Assembly: GCA_965202745.1 (NCBI GenBank)
Contig: CBDBCB010000021.1
Location: 558,001 to 622,000, forward strand
Origin: JACKII01 sp965202745
GTDB lineage: Bacteria > Pseudomonadota > Alphaproteobacteria > Bin95
Reading direction: 5' to 3'
DNA: 64,000 bases
The position numbers and the translations under genes are program-made. Within the stretch, counting starts at the first letter, position 1; the number at the start of each line of letters is the position of its first letter. Positions 60,662-64,000 of the stretch are shown in pieces. The notes under the pieces were generated by a model. It had not been told where the DNA came from. It searched no databases and saw nothing but the letters and a program-made list of their open reading frames with translations.

Positions 60662-63043
60662 TCAGGCTGCCTTGCCGGCCTTTGCCGCCTGGATGGCTTC
60701 CCAGATCTTCAGCGGGGTGGCGGGCATGTCGATATGGTTGATGCCGTATTCTTTGCGCAGCGCATCGACTAGCGCGTTCATTACGGCTGGCATAGCGCCC
60801 GCGCAACCGGCCTCACCACAGCCTTTGACGCCGAGCAGGTTCGTTTTGGCCGGGACGTTGTGATAGTCCACGTCCATCCACGGCATGTCGCTGGCGCGGG
60901 GCAAAGCATAGTCCATGTAGGAACCGGTCAGCGGCTGGCCGTCCTCGTCGTAGACGACGCGCTCCATCAGGGCTTGACCCAGGCCCTGGGCAACGCCGCC
61001 ATGGCCCTGTCCTTCGACCATCAGCGGGTTAATCACGACACCGAAATCATTGACCATGGTGTACTTGACGACCTGGGCAACGCCCGTTTCCGGGTCGACC
61101 TCGATCTCTGCCATATGGCAGCCATTGGGATAGGCGAAGGGTGGACCGTCGGCGATATGGGAGACGGAGAGTGACTGGGGTACATCTTCCGGCAGGGTAA
61201 GGCCGCCGCGAATTTGTGCTGCCAGTTCCATGATGCCGACGCGCCGGTCGGTGCCGACGATCTCGAACGCGCCACCCTGCGGGCCGATGTGGAACTCGAT
61301 GTCGGCAGCGGATGCCTCCAGCACGTGAGCGGCGATTTTGGTGCCGTTCTCCTTGACGATTTTGCCAGCTTCAAAGATCGCCTGGCCAGACATCATCATT
61401 GACTTGGAGCCGCCGGTGCCGCCGCCAGCAATCAGTTCGTCGGAGTCGTTCTGCAACAGATTGATCTTGTCGAACGGAATGCCAAGCCTGGAAGAGAGCA
61501 CCTGTGCGAAGGGCGTCGCGTGGCCCTGGCCGTAGTCGAGCGTGCCGGTAATGATGGTGACGGTGCCGTCATCCTCAAAGCGGATGCCACCCATTTCCTT
61601 CGACGGGGGGCCGGTTACTTCCAGGTACTGGCCGATGCCTAGGCCGCGCAGCAGACCTTTCTTCAAGCTTTCCTGCCGCCGGGCTTCAAAGCCGTGATAG
61701 TCGGATGCGGCCACCGCCTTGTCCAACAGGCCGGAGAAATCACCGCCGTTATACGTGGTGCCGGCCGGAGTGGTGTAGGGGAACTGATCCGGCTGAATGT
61801 GGTTGCGTTTGCGGATTTCGATCCGGTCGATGCCCAGCTGATCGGCGGCTTCGTCCATCAGGCGCTCGACATAGTAATTGCTTTCCGGCCTGCCTGCGCC
61901 TCGGTAGGGGCCAACGGGGGTGGCATTGGTAAAGACGGCCTTGGTGTTGATGTCCTGGTGCGGTGTCCGGTAGACGCTGACCGTGTTTTTCACCACGTTG
62001 CCGGTCGGCTGCATCACCGTACCGTTGGAGAGGTTTGCCCCGATATTGCCATAGCCTTCCACCCGGATGGCGGTGACGTGGCCGTCTTTGTCGAACGACA
62101 TTGTTTGCTTCATCTCATGGCTGCGGCCATGGGAATCCGAGAGGAAGCTTTCGGAGCGTTCGTCGGTCCATTTCACCGGCCGGCCCAATTGCTTGGCCGC
62201 ATGGAGCAGCGCCAGATATTCCGGGTAGGGCGCGGACTTCATGCCGAAGCTGCCGCCCACATTGCTGACCAGGACGCGGACTTGTTCCCGCTCCACGTCC
62301 AGCAGGTTTGCGATATTGTTCCGCATGGGGAACGCGCCCTGGCAGCCGAGACGCAGGGTGTAATGGTCTTCGCTGGAAGTGTACTCGGCAAGGGCGGACC
62401 GCGGCTCCATGGCAGCGACGACGATACGCGGGTTGTCGATCTCCATGGCAACCACGTGCGCGGCTTCGGCCATGGCTTTGTCGACGGCAGCGGTATCGCC
62501 ATGGTGGAAGTCCAGCACGACGTTGCCGGGCGTAGCATCCCAGAGCTGCGGCGCGCCGGGCTTTACAGACTCAGCGGCCCGGGTAACGGCGGGCAGTTGC
62601 TCGATATCAACGAATACCGTTTCGGCAGCGTCTCTGGCCTGCAAGCGGGTTTCAGCGACGACGATAGCAATCGGATCGCCCACATAGCGCACCTTGTCGA
62701 CGGCCAGCACGCTCTGCACCGGCTTTGGCATGTCGGAGCCGTCGCGCTGCTTGAAACTCATGCCTGCGCCCATTTTGGCAAGGCCTGCGGCTGCCAGATC
62801 GTGGCCGGTATAGATGGCGATGACGCCCGGCATGGCTTTGGCGTCGTCTGTCTCAATGGCGTTGATCACGCCGTGCGCGATGGGGCTGCGCACCATGACG
62901 GCAAACGCCTGGCCAGGCAGGTTGATGTCGTCGGTATAGCGGCCTTGCCCCCGAACCAGATTCGGGTCTTCTTTGCGCGGGACGGGCTGGCCGATGCCGA
63001 ACTTTTCGGACTCGGCATCCATGACATTGATGGAGTCGTTCAT
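60662..63043 (-). CDS. Molybdopterin-dependent hydroxylase large subunit (CoxL/xanthine dehydrogenase family)
   Basis: 793 residues. N-terminal RKEDPNLVRGQGRYTDDINL begins the aldehyde oxidase a/b hammerhead domain; the Mo-binding domain follows with VGGSFGMKSAPYPEYLALL, GPYRGAGRPESNYYVERLMD (near residue 376) and the catalytic Glu in GVKGCGEAGCAGAMPAVMNA (near 737). The active-site loop is not the AYRCSFR of true form-I CO dehydrogenase, so it is a form-II or aldehyde/N-heterocycle-type enzyme. FAD and 2Fe-2S subunits are not adjacent in the window. Intact. Confidence 0.9.
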   Translation of the reverse strand: MNDSINVMDAESEKFGIGQPVPRKEDPNLVRGQGRYTDDINLPGQAFAVMVRSPIAHGVINAIETDDAKAMPGVIAIYTGHDLAAAGLAKMGAGMSFKQRDGSDMPKPVQSVLAVDKVRYVGDPIAIVVAETRLQARDAAETVFVDIEQLPAVTRAAESVKPGAPQLWDATPGNVVLDFHHGDTAAVDKAMAEAAHVVAMEIDNPRIVVAAMEPRSALAEYTSSEDHYTLRLGCQGAFPMRNNIANLLDVEREQVRVLVSNVGGSFGMKSAPYPEYLALLHAAKQLGRPVKWTDERSESFLSDSHGRSHEMKQTMSFDKDGHVTAIRVEGYGNIGANLSNGTVMQPTGNVVKNTVSVYRTPHQDINTKAVFTNATPVGPYRGAGRPESNYYVERLMDEAADQLGIDRIEIRKRNHIQPDQFPYTTPAGTTYNGGDFSGLLDKAVAASDYHGFEARRQESLKKGLLRGLGIGQYLEVTGPPSKEMGGIRFEDDGTVTIITGTLDYGQGHATPFAQVLSSRLGIPFDKINLLQNDSDELIAGGGTGGSKSMMMSGQAIFEAGKIVKENGTKIAAHVLEASAADIEFHIGPQGGAFEIVGTDRRVGIMELAAQIRGGLTLPEDVPQSLSVSHIADGPPFAYPNGCHMAEIEVDPETGVAQVVKYTMVNDFGVVINPLMVEGQGHGGVAQGLGQALMERVVYDEDGQPLTGSYMDYALPRASDMPWMDVDYHNVPAKTNLLGVKGCGEAGCAGAMPAVMNALVDALRKEYGINHIDMPATPLKIWEAIQAAKAGKAA

Positions 63044-63132
63044 CTGGCTGTCCTTGTGACTGAGACGCGCATGCGGTTCGCCGATCGGAGAACGTCAACG
63101 GCGGATCGCTAAATTCTAGCGTAGATAGTAGC

Positions 63133-63855
63133 ATGCAGAACGTTCCCATGACCACTGATCGCGTTGCCGCGATTGCCTCTTCCTGGAGAAAAGCACCCAT
63201 GCAGGACCCGATCCAACGCCATCCGACCCGTGACGAGCAGCTTGATATTCTGGTGAGCGTGTTGGCGGACAGTGTACAGGAAGGCGGGCGGGTGCTCGAT
63301 CTGGGCTGCGGCACCGGCTATGTGAATTGGCTGTTGCTGCAAAAGCGGGGCGATCTGCACCTGACCGGGCTTGATTTTAAGCCGGAGTCTCTGGCCGCAG
63401 CGGCAGAGGCGCTGGCGCCGTGGAAAGACCAGGTGACGCTGGCGGAGGCTGACCTGATGCAGCCAGAGCCTTTGGCGGCGGTGGACGGAGTGTACGACGC
63501 TGCCTTCACCGCACTGGTGTTCCACGACTTGACGGACGAGGCAAAGCAGGCCGCGATCCGCGCAACGGCGGCGCATCTGAAGCCCGGCGGCGTGTTTTTG
63601 CTCTACGACCGGGTGCGCATGACTGAGGCCGGTTGTTTCCCCATGCAGCAGGCCATTTGGAGCTGGATTGAGCGCGCGCATGGCGTTGCCATGCGCTCGG
63701 CGGATGATTTTGTGGCTTATGAGGCAGACTTGGCCAGCAATAACCGCCCAGCGCGACTGGCCGATTATTTCGACTGGCTGCCAGCGGCAGGCTTCTCCAC
63801 GCAGTTACTTCACCTGCATGGCAATGTCATGCTGATGGGCGGGGTGAAGGGGTAG
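63133..63855 (+). CDS. Class I SAM-dependent methyltransferase
   Basis: 240 residues; starts at 63133 (MQNVPMTTDRVAAIASSW) or at 63148. SAM-binding motif I VLDLGCGTGYVNWLL, acidic GLDFKPESLAAAA, motif ADLMQPEP and YDAAFTALVFHDL; after that LKPGGVFLLYDRVRMTEAG. Divergent from the molybdenum hydroxylase. Substrate unknown. Intact. Confidence 0.85.
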   Translation: MQNVPMTTDRVAAIASSWRKAPMQDPIQRHPTRDEQLDILVSVLADSVQEGGRVLDLGCGTGYVNWLLLQKRGDLHLTGLDFKPESLAAAAEALAPWKDQVTLAEADLMQPEPLAAVDGVYDAAFTALVFHDLTDEAKQAAIRATAAHLKPGGVFLLYDRVRMTEAGCFPMQQAIWSWIERAHGVAMRSADDFVAYEADLASNNRPARLADYFDWLPAAGFSTQLLHLHGNVMLMGGVKG

Positions 63856-64000
63856 TTCTCCATCGTACTTCGATCGAATTTCCGTAAGCCTCAGGCTGCC
63901 CGGAACCTTCACCCCTGTGAAAACAGGGCCGGGGCCGGGGCCGGGAATTCCGGGTGGGAACAGGGCAAGACTCTAGCCTCACCCGCGGGCGGTCTGATAA
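63856..64000. other. Window-end intergenic sequence with short GC repeats
   Basis: Contains CCCTGTGAAAACAGGG (an inverted repeat with a four-A loop) followed by tandem GGCCGGGGCCGGGGCCGGG and a palindromic CCGGGAATTCCCGG-like stretch. Possibly the terminator of the methyltransferase gene; no gene seen. Confidence 0.45.

Overview
The window looks like chromosome from an alphaproteobacterium, probably Rhodospirillales-like. The basis is the style of the 16S gene, the rrn order 16S-tRNA-Ile-tRNA-Ala-23S-5S-tRNA-fMet, the high GC content and the gene families present. I could not place it more finely by eye. Its most striking property is decay. Of about 49 recognisable non-transposase protein genes, about 21 are broken by in-frame stop codons, frameshifts, internal deletions, truncation or IS insertion, while their neighbours are intact and well conserved. 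Two near-identical IS256-family copies and remnants of IS21, IS3 and IS481 elements lie among them. This is the pattern expected of a lineage early in genome reduction, for example a recent host-associated symbiont. The lifestyle is inference, and assembly error must be excluded for the single-base frameshifts.

Layout. 1-17.1 kb: small-molecule and transport genes. Intact ones include an alpha/beta hydrolase, EamA exporters, a glutathione transferase, an AstE/AspA-type zinc hydrolase, and a cytochrome P450 with its [3Fe-4S] ferredoxin and a cyclase-family hydrolase. Broken ones are an MscS channel, TrkH (split by IS256 copy 1), an enoyl-CoA hydratase and a TRAP-TAXI permease/binding-protein pair. 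17.1-23.5 kb: a complete rrn operon with tandem promoter candidates, a boxA, a duplicated spacer module and a 234-nt intervening sequence in 23S. 23.5-26 kb: nested IS remnants. 26-32 kb: a decayed cobalt-type nitrile hydratase cluster, a 2OG-Fe(II) oxygenase/SDR pair, a broken AEC carrier, an EamA exporter and an HCCA-isomerase-like protein, followed by an intergenic palindrome with six exactly phased 11-bp repeats.

32.1-37.6 kb: a seven-gene minus-strand operon (FAD oxidoreductase, DUF1365, cyclopropane-synthase-like methyltransferase, chalcone-isomerase-like, GPH/MFS transporter, DUF3833, SDR) in which every gene carries a lesion. From memory it resembles sigma-E/ChrR-controlled operons tied to singlet-oxygen response and lipid modification. 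37.7-49.5 kb: largely intact metabolism (TIGR03084 protein, a CinA-like/NMN-adenylyltransferase-like fusion, acyl-CoA ligase, SCP2-type thiolase, aminotransferase, methyltransferase, GNAT) plus inverted IS256 copy 2 and a broken hydrolase.

49.6-64 kb: a decayed cyclase-AAA-TPR signalling protein, an SDR, a scrambled M20 peptidase/thioesterase locus, a MarR regulator, intact release factor 3 (prfC), a frameshifted HisC-like aminotransferase, a cupin dioxygenase, a DUF1194 protein, an NHL propeller coupled to a molybdenum hydroxylase large subunit, and a methyltransferase. A family of roughly 110-bp palindromic repeats sits at gene ends. Core information genes (rRNA, tRNA, prfC) are intact. Transport, osmotic control, signalling and peripheral catabolism are what is being lost.
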